Made by a program: the position numbers and the translations under genes. Positions 19,298 through 29,714 of a stretch of DNA of 64,000 bases are shown piece by piece. Source of the DNA: Spirochaetota bacterium (GTDB lineage: Bacteria > Spirochaetota > UBA4802 > JAFGJZ01); the NCBI GenBank assembly GCA_016934935.1, contig JAFGRW010000105.1, positions 16,873 to 80,872 of the forward strand, written 5' to 3'. Within the stretch, counting starts at the first letter, position 1; every line of letters begins with the position of its first letter. The notes below the pieces were generated by a model. It had not been told where the DNA came from, ran no database searches, and worked only from the letters and a program-made list of their open reading frames with translations.

Positions 19298-22084
19298 TTA
19301 CCCCAGTATTTTTTTCAAAAACTGCCCCGTATATGACTCTTTAACACCGACAATCTCTTCCGGTGTTCCTGCAGCCACTACAAAACCGCCTTTATCACCG
19401 CCTTCGGGCCCCATATCGATAACAAAATCCGCAGTTTTTATCACATCCAGATTATGCTCAATAACAAGTACGCTGTTGCCTTTTTCTACCAGAGAGCGTA
19501 AAACTTTCAACAATTTTTCAATATCGGCAAAATGCAGCCCTGTTGTCGGTTCATCAAGAATATAGAGTGTTTTACCGGTCGATCTTTTTGACAGTTCTGT
19601 TGCCAATTTTATACGCTGTGCCTCTCCGCCCGAAAGAGTCGTGGCAGACTGTCCCAGCTTAATATATCCTAAACCGACATCTACCAGGGTGTCAAGACGC
19701 CTTTTAATGGACGGCACATTTTCAAAAAACTCTTGAGCCTGGTTTACAGTCATCTCAAGAATTTCAAAGATATTTTTACCCTTAAAGCGTACTTCAAGCG
19801 TTTCATGATTATATCTTTTTCCTTTGCAAACCTCACAAGTAATATATACATCTGATAAGAAGTGCATTTCGAATTTTTTTACACCGTCACCTTCGCAGCT
19901 TTCACAGCGTCCTCCGGCAACATTAAAAGAGAATCTTCCAGGTTTATAACCCTTTATCCGCGACTCCTGAGTTGCGGCAAAAAGCTCACGAACCGGTGTA
20001 AATATTCCAGTATATGTTGCCGGGTTTGACCGCGGAGTTCTTCCAATCGGTGACTGATCTATATCTATAACCTTATCTATATTGTTATACCCTGTAATTT
20101 TATCAAAATGACAGGGTATCTGTTTTGAACGCATTATAAGGTTTGATAAGGCTTTATAAAAAGTCTGCATTATCAATGTCGATTTACCCGATCCGGAAAC
20201 ACCGGTTACACAGGTAAAAACACCTAATGGAATGGAAACATCAATATTTTTTAGATTATTTCCCGTTGCTCCTTTAATATCAATGAAATTTTGCGGTTTA
20301 AGACGGTTATCCGGAATGGAGATACTGCGTTTACCAGACAGATATTGCCCGGTGATGGAATTTTTATCCGCAATGATTTCGTTTGGAGTTCCCTGCGCAA
20401 TAATGTATCCACCCTGTTCACCGGCACCCGGCCCAAGATCGACGACATAATCAGCTTCCATCATGGTCTCTTCATCATGTTCAACAACAATAACCGTATT
20501 ACCCAGATCCCTAAGTTTTTTTAATGTCGATATCAACTTGCGATTGTCCCTTTGATGTAATCCGATTGAAGGTTCATCTAAAACATAGAGAACCCCTGTT
20601 AAACTTGATCCAATCTGAGTGGCAAGCCTGATACGTTGAGCTTCTCCCCCCGACAAGGTTCCAGCCGCACGCTCGAGAGCAAGATAATCAAGACCTACAT
20701 CCTTTAAGAACTTGAGCCTTAGGCTAATCTCCTGTAAAACCTGAACAGCAATCTTTCTTTCGGTATCCGAAATATTCAGTTTTTCAAAAAATTCAAAGGC
20801 CTCTTTTATTGAAAGTCTGGTTATATCAGAAATATGTGTTTCAGCAACACGCACTGCCAGAGATGCTGGTTTAAGCCTGTTCCCATTACAAGCAGGGCAT
20901 GGCTGGTTAACCATATAGCTCTCCATCCAATGACGCATATCCTCGGAATTTGTCTCTTTATAACGACGTTCAAGATTTGGTATTGCACCCTCGAAATTTC
21001 TGTTAAAGGGGTAACGTCTCGATTCCCGATCTCCGGTTCCGTAAAGAACCAGATTCTGTTCTTTTTTTGTAAGTTTTTTCCAGGGTTTAGAGGTGTCTAT
21101 ATTGAAATTACGTTGTAAAAACTTAACCTGCTCAGAGGTCCACTGCTTGCCCCAGACCTGCACCGCCCCATCATCAAGAGTTACAGAATGATCAGGTACA
21201 ATCAGATCTTCACTAAATCGCATAAGAAAACCCAGACCGCTGCACTCTTCGCAAGCACCAAAAGGACTGTTAAACGAAAACATCCGAGGTGAAAGTTCAG
21301 GAATGGAATAACCACATTCAGGACAGGCGTGTTTTGAAGAGAAGAAGAGCTCGTTTCCATCAATATAGGCGATAAGTACTCCTTCAGAAAGATCCAGTGC
21401 GGTCTCAACCGAATCAGCGAGGCGTGGACGCACACCGTCTTTGATTATTATACGATCAACGATTACTTCTATGTTGTGTTTTTTATTTTTATCAAGTTTT
21501 ATCTCTTCGTCTAAGGTACGAGCTTCTCCGTCGATACGTATACGCACAAAACCTTTACGTCTGAGTGATTCGAAGGTATCTTCATGAGTACCTTTCTTGC
21601 CCTGCACAACCGGAGATAATAGCTGCATTTTTGTCTTATCCGGGTAAGTTAAAAGCTGCCCGACTATCTGATCAACAGAACGGGAAGTAATTTTTATATT
21701 ACATGAGGGGCAGTAAGGAATGCCTATACGGGCGTACAGAAGTCTCAAATAGTCATAAATCTCGGTCACAGTACCCACGGTTGATCGAGGATTACGATGA
21801 GTACTCTTTTGTTCAATAGAAATCGCCGGAGAAAGACCGTCAATAAAATCTACATCCGGTTTTTCCATAATACCAAGAAACTGCCTGGCATAAGCTGACA
21901 AAGACTCTACATATCTTCTCTGCCCTTCCGCGTAGATCGTATCAAAAGCCAATGAAGATTTACCCGACCCTGACAATCCTGTAATAACCACAAGACTGTC
22001 ACGGGGAATATCTATCGATATATTCTTAAGATTATGCTCACGGGCACCGCGAATATGGATAAAACTGTTATATTTGTGCGACAT
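19298..22084 (-). CDS. uvrA: excinuclease ABC subunit A
   Basis: 928 residues, close to the usual ~940. It has both ABC modules of UvrA: Walker [10 protein letters not shown] near the N-terminus and GVSGSGKST in the second half, and signature motifs [14 protein letters not shown] and [14 protein letters not shown], each followed by a Walker B with DEP. Zinc-binding pairs are visible ([15 protein letters not shown]...[12 protein letters not shown]...CEVC). UvrA dimers detect DNA lesions and load UvrB in nucleotide excision repair. The ATG overlaps the end of the upstream acidic-protein gene by 17 bases. Confidence 0.97.
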   Translation of the reverse strand: MSHKYNSFIHIRGAREHNLKNISIDIPRDSLVVITGLSGSGKSSLAFDTIYAEGQRRYVESLSAYARQFLGIMEKPDVDFIDGLSPAISIEQKSTHRNPRSTVGTVTEIYDYLRLLYARIGIPYCPSCNIKITSRSVDQIVGQLLTYPDKTKMQLLSPVVQGKKGTHEDTFESLRRKGFVRIRIDGEARTLDEEIKLDKNKKHNIEVIVDRIIIKDGVRPRLADSVETALDLSEGVLIAYIDGNELFFSSKHACPECGYSIPELSPRMFSFNSPFGACEECSGLGFLMRFSEDLIVPDHSVTLDDGAVQVWGKQWTSEQVKFLQRNFNIDTSKPWKKLTKKEQNLVLYGTGDRESRRYPFNRNFEGAIPNLERRYKETNSEDMRHWMESYMVNQPCPACNGNRLKPASLAVRVAETHISDITRLSIKEAFEFFEKLNISDTERKIAVQVLQEISLRLKFLKDVGLDYLALERAAGTLSGGEAQRIRLATQIGSSLTGVLYVLDEPSIGLHQRDNRKLISTLKKLRDLGNTVIVVEHDEETMMEADYVVDLGPGAGEQGGYIIAQGTPNEIIADKNSITGQYLSGKRSISIPDNRLKPQNFIDIKGATGNNLKNIDVSIPLGVFTCVTGVSGSGKSTLIMQTFYKALSNLIMRSKQIPCHFDKITGYNNIDKVIDIDQSPIGRTPRSNPATYTGIFTPVRELFAATQESRIKGYKPGRFSFNVAGGRCESCEGDGVKKFEMHFLSDVYITCEVCKGKRYNHETLEVRFKGKNIFEILEMTVNQAQEFFENVPSIKRRLDTLVDVGLGYIKLGQSATTLSGGEAQRIKLATELSKRSTGKTLYILDEPTTGLHFADIEKLLKVLRSLVEKGNSVLVIEHNLDVIKTADFVIDMGPEGGDKGGFVVAAGTPEEIVGVKESYTGQFLKKILG

Positions 22085-22373
22085 TCATCGAACCGCACAT
22101 TGGACAAACACAATCAGTGATATCTTCGGCCTCGTTATACTCATTATTTTTTTGAACTATGGTGTCATCCCAACGATAATCACAATCATCGCATACAAAG
22201 GAGACATCTATGCGGACGGCGCCGACAGGATCTTCAATCTCATCTTCTTCATCCTCATCTTCAAATTCATCTTTTACAAGTTCATCGTCTTCTTCAAGTT
22301 CTTCTTCGTCTTCGCTGTAAAAGCTGTCCTCATAAACTTCATCATTAAAATCCTTTTCAAAATCCAAACTCAT
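22068..22373 (-). CDS. small acidic protein with C-terminal zinc ribbon
   Basis: About 101 residues starting at MSLDFEKD (the ATG at 22373; a TTG upstream is less likely). Residues about 5-50 are almost entirely Asp and Glu with few hydrophobics. The C-terminal half has CDDC and CPMC pairs about 30 residues apart, the layout of a zinc ribbon. No family recognised. It overlaps uvrA by 17 bases and is the first gene of the uvrA transcript, so coupled expression is likely. The acidic segment could mimic nucleic acid or bind basic proteins, but that is speculation. Confidence 0.6.
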   Translation of the reverse strand: MSLDFEKDFNDEVYEDSFYSEDEEELEEDDELVKDEFEDEDEEDEIEDPVGAVRIDVSFVCDDCDYRWDDTIVQKNNEYNEAEDITDCVCPMCGSMNVAQI

Positions 22374-22718
22374 ACTTTTACCTGACTCATTCAAGAATAT
22401 CGTTTCCCTAAAAAAGGCAAACGTAAGATATTTAATTAATCACAAATACCGTGTTTTAAAGAAAAAAACCTAAGTATATTTGTCAAACAGATTTATAAGC
22501 TTTTTTATGTTTATAAAACTTACAAGCATTAAACAAATATAAAATCCATACGTACGTACTGAACAGCAAATCATCTTAATGTTTTAATAACATTGAAAAT
22601 ATCTGAAATGCAATAAATAATTTTGTTATTCATAAATTATATATTAACTACTTTTAACTCTTTTTAAAGCATTTTTTAAGTTATTAAGCTAAAAAATCGT
22701 ATTTAAAATCTGATATGT
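22374..22718. other. AT-rich intergenic stretch, no gene seen
   Basis: About 345 bases between the recombinase gene and the acidic-protein gene, both on the minus strand. It is very AT-rich. A TTGACA on the minus strand at 22486-22481 is the best -35 candidate for the uvrA transcript, but I found no convincing -10 at standard spacing. No tRNA-like or strong terminator structure is visible. Confidence 0.4.
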
Positions 22719-23639
22719 TTAATCGGCATGAGGATGAAACTGCTGATAAACCTGTTTCAATCTCGCCCGTGTTGTGTGAGTGTATATCTGAGTAGTAGAT
22801 ATAGAACTATGTCCAAGCATATCCTGAACAGCCTTAATATCTGCACCGTTGTTAAGTAACTCGGTTGCAAAACTATGGCGTAAAGCATGCGGAGTTACGG
22901 ACGATGTGAAACCACTCTTTCTGGCTCTACGCACCACTATATGAAAAATACCGCGAACCGTTATTCCCGCTCCCCGGGAATTCACGATCAGAGCCTCTTC
23001 CTTGTCAAATCCCTTATCTTTCCGTTTCTGATAATATAACATATAGTACTTAAGAGCTTCTTTCCCAATAAAAGTGAAACGGTCACGCCCACCCTTTCCG
23101 TGAACCTTGAGCCGATTGGAAGCTATATCCAGGTCATTAACCTTTGCACCTGCGATCTCGGATACGCGGCATCCGGTAGAATAAATAATATGCAGCAAAG
23201 CCATGTCCCGGTAATCAATAAAGCTTTTAAGTTCAAAATTAAAAAGTTTATCAATATGCCGATCATTCAGAAACGATGGAAGCCTTAGCTTTTTTTTAGG
23301 ATATATCAGTATCCTGGCCGGATTACAATCAATTATTGACATATTAAACAGGTAAGAGAAAAACCTCTTTGTACTCGAAATTTTGCGTTCAATTGTCGAA
23401 CTATCACATTCACGGTCAGATAAAAAACCAATATAACATTTTAAATCTGCTGTGGTTATAGACTCGATAATAACATCTTCCCCCGTTACCACGCAATCCA
23501 AAGGATAAACATCCTTATCAGCATTCAAAAAAAAATCAACCATCTGTATAAGATCACTTGTATAGGCAGTTATGGTATTATCAGAAGCCCCTCTTTCGTT
23601 AACCATATACTCCGCAAATCTGTCGATCAAATCAAACAC
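22719..23639 (-). CDS. tyrosine recombinase, XerC/XerD-like
   Basis: 306 residues from a GTG start. The catalytic set is complete: Arg158 in TGCRVSE, Lys182 in HGKGGRDR, His251 and Arg254 in PHALRHSFATE, His277 in LGHSSISTTQIYTH and the nucleophile Tyr286. An N-terminal SAM-like domain precedes the catalytic part. Xer proteins resolve chromosome dimers at dif. The GTG was chosen because AAGGAAG lies 7 bases upstream and it overlaps the topA stop by 8 bases, indicating coupled translation. Whether it is XerC or XerD cannot be decided here. Confidence 0.9.
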   Translation of the reverse strand: MFDLIDRFAEYMVNERGASDNTITAYTSDLIQMVDFFLNADKDVYPLDCVVTGEDVIIESITTADLKCYIGFLSDRECDSSTIERKISSTKRFFSYLFNMSIIDCNPARILIYPKKKLRLPSFLNDRHIDKLFNFELKSFIDYRDMALLHIIYSTGCRVSEIAGAKVNDLDIASNRLKVHGKGGRDRFTFIGKEALKYYMLYYQKRKDKGFDKEEALIVNSRGAGITVRGIFHIVVRRARKSGFTSSVTPHALRHSFATELLNNGADIKAVQDMLGHSSISTTQIYTHTTRARLKQVYQQFHPHAD

Positions 23640-25737
23640 TATAATCTTCCTTCTTAGAAGCCTCCTCAACTTCATCAAGAAGGTCCATAAAGTATCCGCA
23701 CTCTTCGTTTAGACATACAAGACGTTCCCCTTTGCCTCTAATTCTTTTCTTAAAAAGAAGTTTTCCACATTTTGGACAATCTTTATCAGCAGGCAAATCT
23801 CTGGTTACAAACTCACATTCCGGATATTCACTGCAAGCATAGAATGGACGTCCTTTTTTAGATGATCTCTTTACTACATCGCCTTCACACTGCGGACATC
23901 TGCCAAGCGGCAAAGATTTGGCATTGCGACAGTCAGGAAACGCACTGCAAGCCAGAAAATATCCGAATTTACCAAGTTTCTTTAACATGGGTGCTCCACA
24001 AAGCTCACATACAAGATCAGTCTCTTCATCAAGTACACCCTTAAGATTATCTATATTCTCTTCGGCATCGTGAACACCCTGAATAAACGGATCATAAAAA
24101 TCACGCAGCATCTGATGCCATTCGGTTTTTTCAAGTTCAATGCTATCCAATTTCTCTTCCATTCCCGAAGTAAATTCAATAGAAACAAGATTTGCAAAAT
24201 TATCTTTAACAAGAGTATTAACCAGTTTACCAAGAACAGTTGGAACAAGCTGCCTTCCTGACCGATTAACATAATATCGTTTGATCAGGGTATTGATCGT
24301 TGGCGCATATGTGGAAGGCCTGCCTATACCTGATTCCTCCAGAAACTTCACTAAAGATGCGTCATTATAACGTGGTGGTGGTGATGTGAAGTGCTGTTCC
24401 GGCATATGCCCGGAAACATTTACCTCATCCCCTTCGTCGACCTTTGGGAAAACAGCTTTCTTTGCCTTGCCCTCTTTATCAAGCACGGCAAAACCGTCAA
24501 AAAGTACGGTTGTTGCGGACGATCTGAACAGATATCCTGATCCGTTGATTACAAGAGTATATATTTCCGAACGCTCGGGAGTCATTTGAGAAGAAACGAA
24601 TCTTTTCCAGATAAGATTATATAATTTGTACTGTTCACCAGAAAGCATCTTCTTAATTGATTCCGGTGTTCTGAAAACCTCTGTCGGGCGGATCGCTTCG
24701 TGAGCATCCTGAGATCCCTTTTTGTTTGAGTAGCTATTGGGTTCCTCAGGAAGATACTCATCGGAATAGTTTTCTGAGATATATTTCCTGACTGACTCTA
24801 TAGCCCCTTGAGAGATTCTGGTCGAATCGGTACGCATATACGTGATAAGTCCCACCTGTCCATCCTCTCCTCCGAGGTCAATTCCTTCATAAAGCTGTTG
24901 AGCCACCATCATCGTTTTTGATGTAGTAAAACCAAGTCTATTTGCGGCGTCTTGTTGAAGCTTTGAAGTAATAAACGGCGCTATCGGTTTACGGGTCCTT
25001 TTTTTGGATTTCAACGACTCTATCACAAATGTGCTGTTTTCAAGTATTGAGGTTATATCATCAATCTCTTCTCTGGTCGAAATGGAAATTTTCTCGTTAT
25101 TGAACGCATAAAGAGAAGCCGAATACTCGCGCCCCTTTATTTTAAAAGCTATGTCATAAGTCCAGTACTCTTCGGGATTAAATGCATCGATCTGCTCTTC
25201 CCTTTCACAAATAACCTTTAACGCTACCGACTGTACCCGCCCTGCCGACAACCCCTTCTTGACTTTCTTCCATAGTATTGGGCTTATCGAATAACCCACA
25301 ATGCGATCCAGAATTCTTCTGGCCTGTTGGGCATTAACAAGGCTCATGTTTAATTCGCGTGGATTTTTGACAGCATCAAGAACAGCATTCCTGGTAATTT
25401 CATTAAATTCGATTCGCTTTATGTTTGGGCAAAACTTTGCTAGAGAATTGGCAAGATGCCAGGAAATTGCTTCTCCTTCACGGTCAGGGTCCGTCGCGAG
25501 TAAAACTGTATCAGCTTTTTTCGCAAACTTTTTAAGTTCGTTTAAGACCTTGGCCTTTCCACGAATAGTAATATATTCAGGTTCAAAATTGTGATCGACA
25601 TCAACGGCCATACGTGACTTTGGAAGATCAATGATATGCCCTCGCGATGAAGAGATTATATAGTCTTTACCAAGATACTTTGTTATTGTTTTTACCTTTG
25701 TAGGTGACTCCACTATGACCAACGTCTTTTTATCCAT
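23632..25737 (-). CDS. topA: DNA topoisomerase I
   Basis: 701 residues of a type IA topoisomerase, which relaxes negative supercoils. The TOPRIM domain opens with VIVESPTKVKTI and has ATDPDREGEAISWH at about 81-94. The catalytic Tyr300 is in GLITYMRTDST. The C-terminus carries three four-Cys zinc-ribbon modules (CELCGAP...CSAFPDC, CPQCEGD...CSEYPEC, CPKCGKL...CLNEEC). It is followed by an overlapping xer gene and preceded, about 230 bases upstream, by dprA, a grouping found in many bacteria. Confidence 0.97.
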   Translation of the reverse strand: MDKKTLVIVESPTKVKTITKYLGKDYIISSSRGHIIDLPKSRMAVDVDHNFEPEYITIRGKAKVLNELKKFAKKADTVLLATDPDREGEAISWHLANSLAKFCPNIKRIEFNEITRNAVLDAVKNPRELNMSLVNAQQARRILDRIVGYSISPILWKKVKKGLSAGRVQSVALKVICEREEQIDAFNPEEYWTYDIAFKIKGREYSASLYAFNNEKISISTREEIDDITSILENSTFVIESLKSKKRTRKPIAPFITSKLQQDAANRLGFTTSKTMMVAQQLYEGIDLGGEDGQVGLITYMRTDSTRISQGAIESVRKYISENYSDEYLPEEPNSYSNKKGSQDAHEAIRPTEVFRTPESIKKMLSGEQYKLYNLIWKRFVSSQMTPERSEIYTLVINGSGYLFRSSATTVLFDGFAVLDKEGKAKKAVFPKVDEGDEVNVSGHMPEQHFTSPPPRYNDASLVKFLEESGIGRPSTYAPTINTLIKRYYVNRSGRQLVPTVLGKLVNTLVKDNFANLVSIEFTSGMEEKLDSIELEKTEWHQMLRDFYDPFIQGVHDAEENIDNLKGVLDEETDLVCELCGAPMLKKLGKFGYFLACSAFPDCRNAKSLPLGRCPQCEGDVVKRSSKKGRPFYACSEYPECEFVTRDLPADKDCPKCGKLLFKKRIRGKGERLVCLNEECGYFMDLLDEVEEASKKEDYSV

Positions 25738-25967
25738 ATTCGATCCTGTGAGTTTTTATTAAATGGTTTTTCATTTTTATCAGATCATCGAAATGCTTTG
25801 TTGCCTTAAACCAGTTATTTCTCAGCATAAACAGTTAGGCAGCCTGACATTTTTTCGACAATAATAATCATTTTAATAGAAGAAACCAAGACAATTAGAC
25901 TAAGGGAACAAAGAGTATGGATTTGTCAAACAATTTGCGGGTTACAACGGAAAGTTTTAATAGCGTG

Positions 25968-27152
25968 TTATTTTCCGGTTAATGGCATAATACGGTTAGC
26001 CGTTCTTTTTATATAATTTTCCAGCTCAAATTCAAGAAGAATCTCACTCACACGAGCCGAAGAGATCCCCGTTAATCTTACAAGTTCATCACAGTCGCTC
26101 ACCCCGTCACAGATAAACTGCGCAAGACTCTTTCCGTCCCTGGAAAGTTTATTCATATCAATATTCAATAACAGGTCGGCTGTTATATCATTTTTTTTTC
26201 CGATAACCGTATCAAAATTCAAATTGCTCTGTAAAATTCTTTCTGCAGGTTTATTTTCCGGTGATAGTTGAGATTCTTCAATATTACTTATAGTATCACC
26301 TGAAATGCTAAAAATCTGTTCATGACTCATTAAAGCAATCGCGCCCTGATTTATAAGGTTAAGCGATCCATAATAGGAGCTATCATACGGATAACAGGGA
26401 GTCACAAATAGATCACGGTTCTGCTCTATCGCGCATCTCGCCGTTATCAATGCACCACTATTTATACCGGCCTGTACTACTACTGTTGCTTTGCATAAAC
26501 CACTTATTATTCTATTACGTCGCACAAAGGTCCACTTCATCACACCAATTCCCGGAGGATGTTCTGAAATAAGCGAACATTGCGGAGTCTCTTTTATTTT
26601 TTTGAATAGATCCCTGTTTTCACCGGGATAATACTTATCTAATCCGCATGCTGTAACAGCAATTGTCGGAGCATGATATTGAAGAGCCGCGACATGAACG
26701 CTACGGTCGATTCCCCTGGCAATACCGCTAACAAGCGCATGATTATACCCGGCAATCCCGCAACAGAGTCTTGCTGTTACATCCTCGGACTTATTATTGC
26801 TATTTCGGCTTCCCACAATGGCTATGGCCGGTTTCGCGCAAAATTCTCCCTGCCTGTATAAAACCAGTGGCGGATCAGTAATACGGGACAGCAGAAGGGG
26901 GTACTGACTGCTTGTCATTGGAATGATATCTACACCGATTTTGGCACAACGATTTACAATTTTATCAGCAGCCTTGAACACATCGGCACCGTAAATTTTC
27001 TTTATATGAGCAACGCAATCCCTATGCTCGGGTCTAACATCCTCAAAGATGGCTTGTGCTGAACTATATTCCAATCGAAGCAGAGTTTCACGGTAAACAG
27101 GAGCAGAAAGCAGGGAAAGAAGCAGCAGATAATACGAGCCGCTATTGGTCAT
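25968..27152 (-). CDS. dprA: DNA-processing protein DprA
   Basis: About 394 residues from the ATG at 27152 (MTNSGSYY). DprA binds incoming single-stranded DNA and loads RecA during natural transformation. The Rossmann-like core is visible: IAIVGSRNSNNKSEDV, SGIARGIDRSVHVAAL, AVTACGLDKYYPGENRDLF, and RRNRIISGL with GINSGALITARCAIEQNRDLFVTPC. The C-terminal ~70 residues form a winged-helix-like DprA domain (DCDELVRLTGISSARVSEILLEFELENYI). The gene begins inside the last codons of the upstream TPR lipoprotein gene (11-base overlap). The reading frame is open upstream, but that part overlaps the neighbour and is not called. Confidence 0.93.
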   Translation of the reverse strand: MTNSGSYYLLLLSLLSAPVYRETLLRLEYSSAQAIFEDVRPEHRDCVAHIKKIYGADVFKAADKIVNRCAKIGVDIIPMTSSQYPLLLSRITDPPLVLYRQGEFCAKPAIAIVGSRNSNNKSEDVTARLCCGIAGYNHALVSGIARGIDRSVHVAALQYHAPTIAVTACGLDKYYPGENRDLFKKIKETPQCSLISEHPPGIGVMKWTFVRRNRIISGLCKATVVVQAGINSGALITARCAIEQNRDLFVTPCYPYDSSYYGSLNLINQGAIALMSHEQIFSISGDTISNIEESQLSPENKPAERILQSNLNFDTVIGKKNDITADLLLNIDMNKLSRDGKSLAQFICDGVSDCDELVRLTGISSARVSEILLEFELENYIKRTANRIMPLTGK

Positions 27153-27879
27153 CTGCTGCACCCGAGGCAAGCTCGCGGGTAATACGATTAATATTGGACA
27201 TAACGTCATTTTCGAAACGTGTTCGTGCATCGGAATCAAGATTTAGATCTTCCATCAGTGACTGATATACAGAAAGTGACCCATTTCTGTTTCCATCTTC
27301 ATAAAGCATTCGACCGCAAGCCATTCTGGCTTCATAATAATCAGGTTTTTTTTGGATTAGTTTTTTTATCAATTCGATTCCGGCCTTTTTATCATCTTTT
27401 TCAAAAAACAGAACAAGAGACAGCCCGTACATAGCATCATGATTATCCGGATTTTTCTCAAGTGCAAGTTTATAATGGTACACGGCTTTATCAAAATCAG
27501 AATTATTGTCAAGTTCACGCCCACGGTTAGAATATGAAACGGCAAGACGTCTATGAATATCGTGAGCAGCATTACCAAAAGAGATAGCTTTTTCCAGATT
27601 TTCTATCGATAACTCCCAGTTTTTTCGTAACATAAACGCCACACCGAGAGCCTCATAAATATCCGCCAGAGAATCACCAGCTTCAATCTTTCTGTTAATT
27701 TCGGATTCGTGCCCTTTCACACGATCCATAAGCTCTTTGATATCCTCGGTCTGTTCACCAGTTGTGACAACACGTACGGATTTTAATGTAAAAAGATCAA
27801 AAAACTCTTCACGGCTGCATCCAGCCATAAGTGCTGAAGTAATTAGAATCATGATTACCGCCTTTTTTTTAAAGTTCAT
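27142..27879 (-). CDS. TPR-repeat lipoprotein
   Basis: 245 residues with a clear lipoprotein signal, lipobox LMAGC at about residue 21. At least four TPR-like helical pairs follow (ADIYEALGVAFMLRKNWELSIENLEKAISFG, AVYHYKLALEKNPDNHDAMYGLSLVLFF and others). TPR arrays mediate protein contacts; the size and layout recall BamD-like or other envelope TPR lipoproteins, but I see no specific signature. It lies 14 bases after the ETF-alpha-like gene and overlaps dprA. Confidence 0.8.
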   Translation of the reverse strand: MNFKKKAVIMILITSALMAGCSREEFFDLFTLKSVRVVTTGEQTEDIKELMDRVKGHESEINRKIEAGDSLADIYEALGVAFMLRKNWELSIENLEKAISFGNAAHDIHRRLAVSYSNRGRELDNNSDFDKAVYHYKLALEKNPDNHDAMYGLSLVLFFEKDDKKAGIELIKKLIQKKPDYYEARMACGRMLYEDGNRNGSLSVYQSLMEDLNLDSDARTRFENDVMSNINRITRELASGAADDQ

Positions 27880-27893
27880 ATTCTAATACTCAC

Positions 27894-28853
27894 TTAACGA
27901 AGTTTTTTGTTAATTTTTTTTGGTGTAAAACTAACTTTTCTAAGTTTTTTGTTATAAATCTCTATAAAACGGCTTGTCTCTTCAATAATAACGTCATCCG
28001 ATACCAATAATAGAGGTGAACAGCTGCAATTATTAATATATACTGAATATTTTTGACACTGTATCTTCTCCAAAAGATCGTAATTACCCTCTTCACCTGC
28101 AAACACGGAAAAATCTGTCTCTAGAATCGCGCAAGTCTCTGCCATGTTTGCTGCAGGAACCGCGTCATCGGATCCCCGCAAAGACTCTGTACATAGCGCG
28201 GCTCCTTTCATTTTGTCACCAATAGATACAATATAACGGGTGAAATACTTGTTGTCGATTAGTCCCCTGCCCGCAACAATAGAATAGTTATTCTCGATAT
28301 TTTTAAAACAAACCTGTTGAACCTCTTTGGGAAAACGGAAGGCAAAGTGATCAACTTTTGCGATATTTTGTGCATGAGTCTCGGTATCAGAGGGACATGC
28401 CCTGATGAATATCATCATTCCCGGACGCATTACTTTTTTGCGGTAATATCTGAATCGAAAAAGAGGCTGGTACATTATCTGTTCGCCGTCTTCCAGGCGT
28501 ATATCACAGACGTCATACACGGCTGAGAAATCACGCATTAGGGACTGTGTCATGTATTGTACCAGAAAATCGTGATGAAGACTCATTATTATCAAGGGTT
28601 TATAAGAATCAAGAATAGATTGAAATAACGGCAAGGGGTCAGTCTGACCGTTTAAAAAACGGTTATCAGCAGTAATTACATTATCAAAAGAGTTAAGAAT
28701 TTCTTCTGGTACACGCCGGTCGCGGGAAAAAAAAATACAACACGACTTTACCCGGTTCTTTTTCGCGAAAATCTGTGCATGAGTTGAAAAATTACGGTAA
28801 AGAGAAGGACGTTTTCTAAATCTGTCATCAGCTACAGCAAGAACAACGGTCAT
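27894..28853 (-). CDS. degenerate ETF alpha-subunit-like protein
   Basis: 319 residues. The region from about 190 follows the C-terminal ETF-alpha domain: IVAGRGLID for the S-G-G-R-G-L motif, then GAALCTESLRG. In true ETF-alpha this is followed by V-G-Q-T-G-K and G-I-S-G-A-I-Q-H, which bind FAD; here the positions read AETCAIL (about 238-244) and GEEGNYDLLE (about 253-262). The FAD motif is therefore absent. The N-terminal half has the alpha/beta character of the ETF N-domain. It overlaps the ETF-beta-like gene by 4 bases (ATGA). I infer that the pair kept the heterodimer fold but not normal flavin chemistry. Confidence 0.6.
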   Translation of the reverse strand: MTVVLAVADDRFRKRPSLYRNFSTHAQIFAKKNRVKSCCIFFSRDRRVPEEILNSFDNVITADNRFLNGQTDPLPLFQSILDSYKPLIIMSLHHDFLVQYMTQSLMRDFSAVYDVCDIRLEDGEQIMYQPLFRFRYYRKKVMRPGMMIFIRACPSDTETHAQNIAKVDHFAFRFPKEVQQVCFKNIENNYSIVAGRGLIDNKYFTRYIVSIGDKMKGAALCTESLRGSDDAVPAANMAETCAILETDFSVFAGEEGNYDLLEKIQCQKYSVYINNCSCSPLLLVSDDVIIEETSRFIEIYNKKLRKVSFTPKKINKKLR

Positions 28854-29581
28854 ATATTGAACATACCCTGCGAATCCATGGTGGCCACAAGTGAAGCTGC
28901 TTTATCGTCGGTATCACCGGAATAGTTCTCGTGTTTGACAATTTCAGAAGCTGATACAGCAGCAAACGGCTCTTCTTCACGGCAATTTTTATAAACAGGG
29001 CTGATATACTCATCGCAGCAGGCAAGACGATCACGAAGTGTAGGATAACGGAGTTTTTTTGCCGAACGCAATGAAACAACCATTGTCTCTACTTCTAATC
29101 CCTTATCACAACCGTTTTTAAATGATTCGAGATGGATATGACCGCTGTCGAACGAGATGGATTTTATTTCGGAATGATAAGGAAGGGATTTGTTCAAAGC
29201 TATAAGCATTGGAATACTGTTTGTACAACATGTTTCACAATGATAACCAGCAAGCACTATATCGCCCTCTCCCGGATTAAGGGCATCAGCAAAGATGGAG
29301 GCGCGTTCAAAAGGATCAAATGTATAGGTGGAATTTATCCATTCGATGCTGTCACACCCAAGAGCTCTAACCTCATCATAAATAGATTTACGCTCGAATG
29401 AGTCAAGCAAAACCGCTTTGACCGGTATATCGTACTCGTCCTTAAGACTAAGTGCGGCTTCGAGAGCGTAAGCCGAACTCGCATCCAGACGAACAGGGCA
29501 ATCCTCGTAATTAAATCTACCATTTACTAGTTCGACACAATCAGGCTCAGGTATGGTTTCAAGACAAACAAAAATTTCCAT
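28850..29581 (-). CDS. degenerate ETF beta-subunit-like protein
   Basis: 243 residues. It resembles ETF-beta in order of elements: an N-terminal VCLETIPEPD strand, DASSAYALEAALSLKDEYDIPVKAVLLD, VRALGCDSIEW, then EGDIVLAGYHCETCCTNSIPMLIALNKSLPYHSE in place of the L-V-L-x-G-x-Q-x-x-D segment, and SLRSAKKLRYPTLRDRL in place of N-E-P-R-Y-x-S-L. The Q-A-x-D-x-D-x-x-x-x-G AMP/nucleotide loop is replaced by a Cys-rich HCETCC. AGGA lies 9 bases before the ATG. First gene of a run continuing through the ETF-alpha-like, TPR, and dprA genes. Confidence 0.6.
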   Translation of the reverse strand: MEIFVCLETIPEPDCVELVNGRFNYEDCPVRLDASSAYALEAALSLKDEYDIPVKAVLLDSFERKSIYDEVRALGCDSIEWINSTYTFDPFERASIFADALNPGEGDIVLAGYHCETCCTNSIPMLIALNKSLPYHSEIKSISFDSGHIHLESFKNGCDKGLEVETMVVSLRSAKKLRYPTLRDRLACCDEYISPVYKNCREEEPFAAVSASEIVKHENYSGDTDDKAASLVATMDSQGMFNI

Positions 29582-29714
29582 AGCATTAATCCTTATTTAC
29601 ACAAGCGTGTCATATATATTTTCGGCATGTTTTCTTTACAAGTTTAATATTGATAAATTTTAAAAAAATTTCATTTAGAACACGAACAGTACAAAACTCT
29701 CTTTTTTATTGAAC

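Noticed and set aside
22074..22385. 103-codon plus-strand frame
   Set aside because: Antisense to the acidic zinc-ribbon gene; its hydrophobic character is the complement of Glu and Asp codons.
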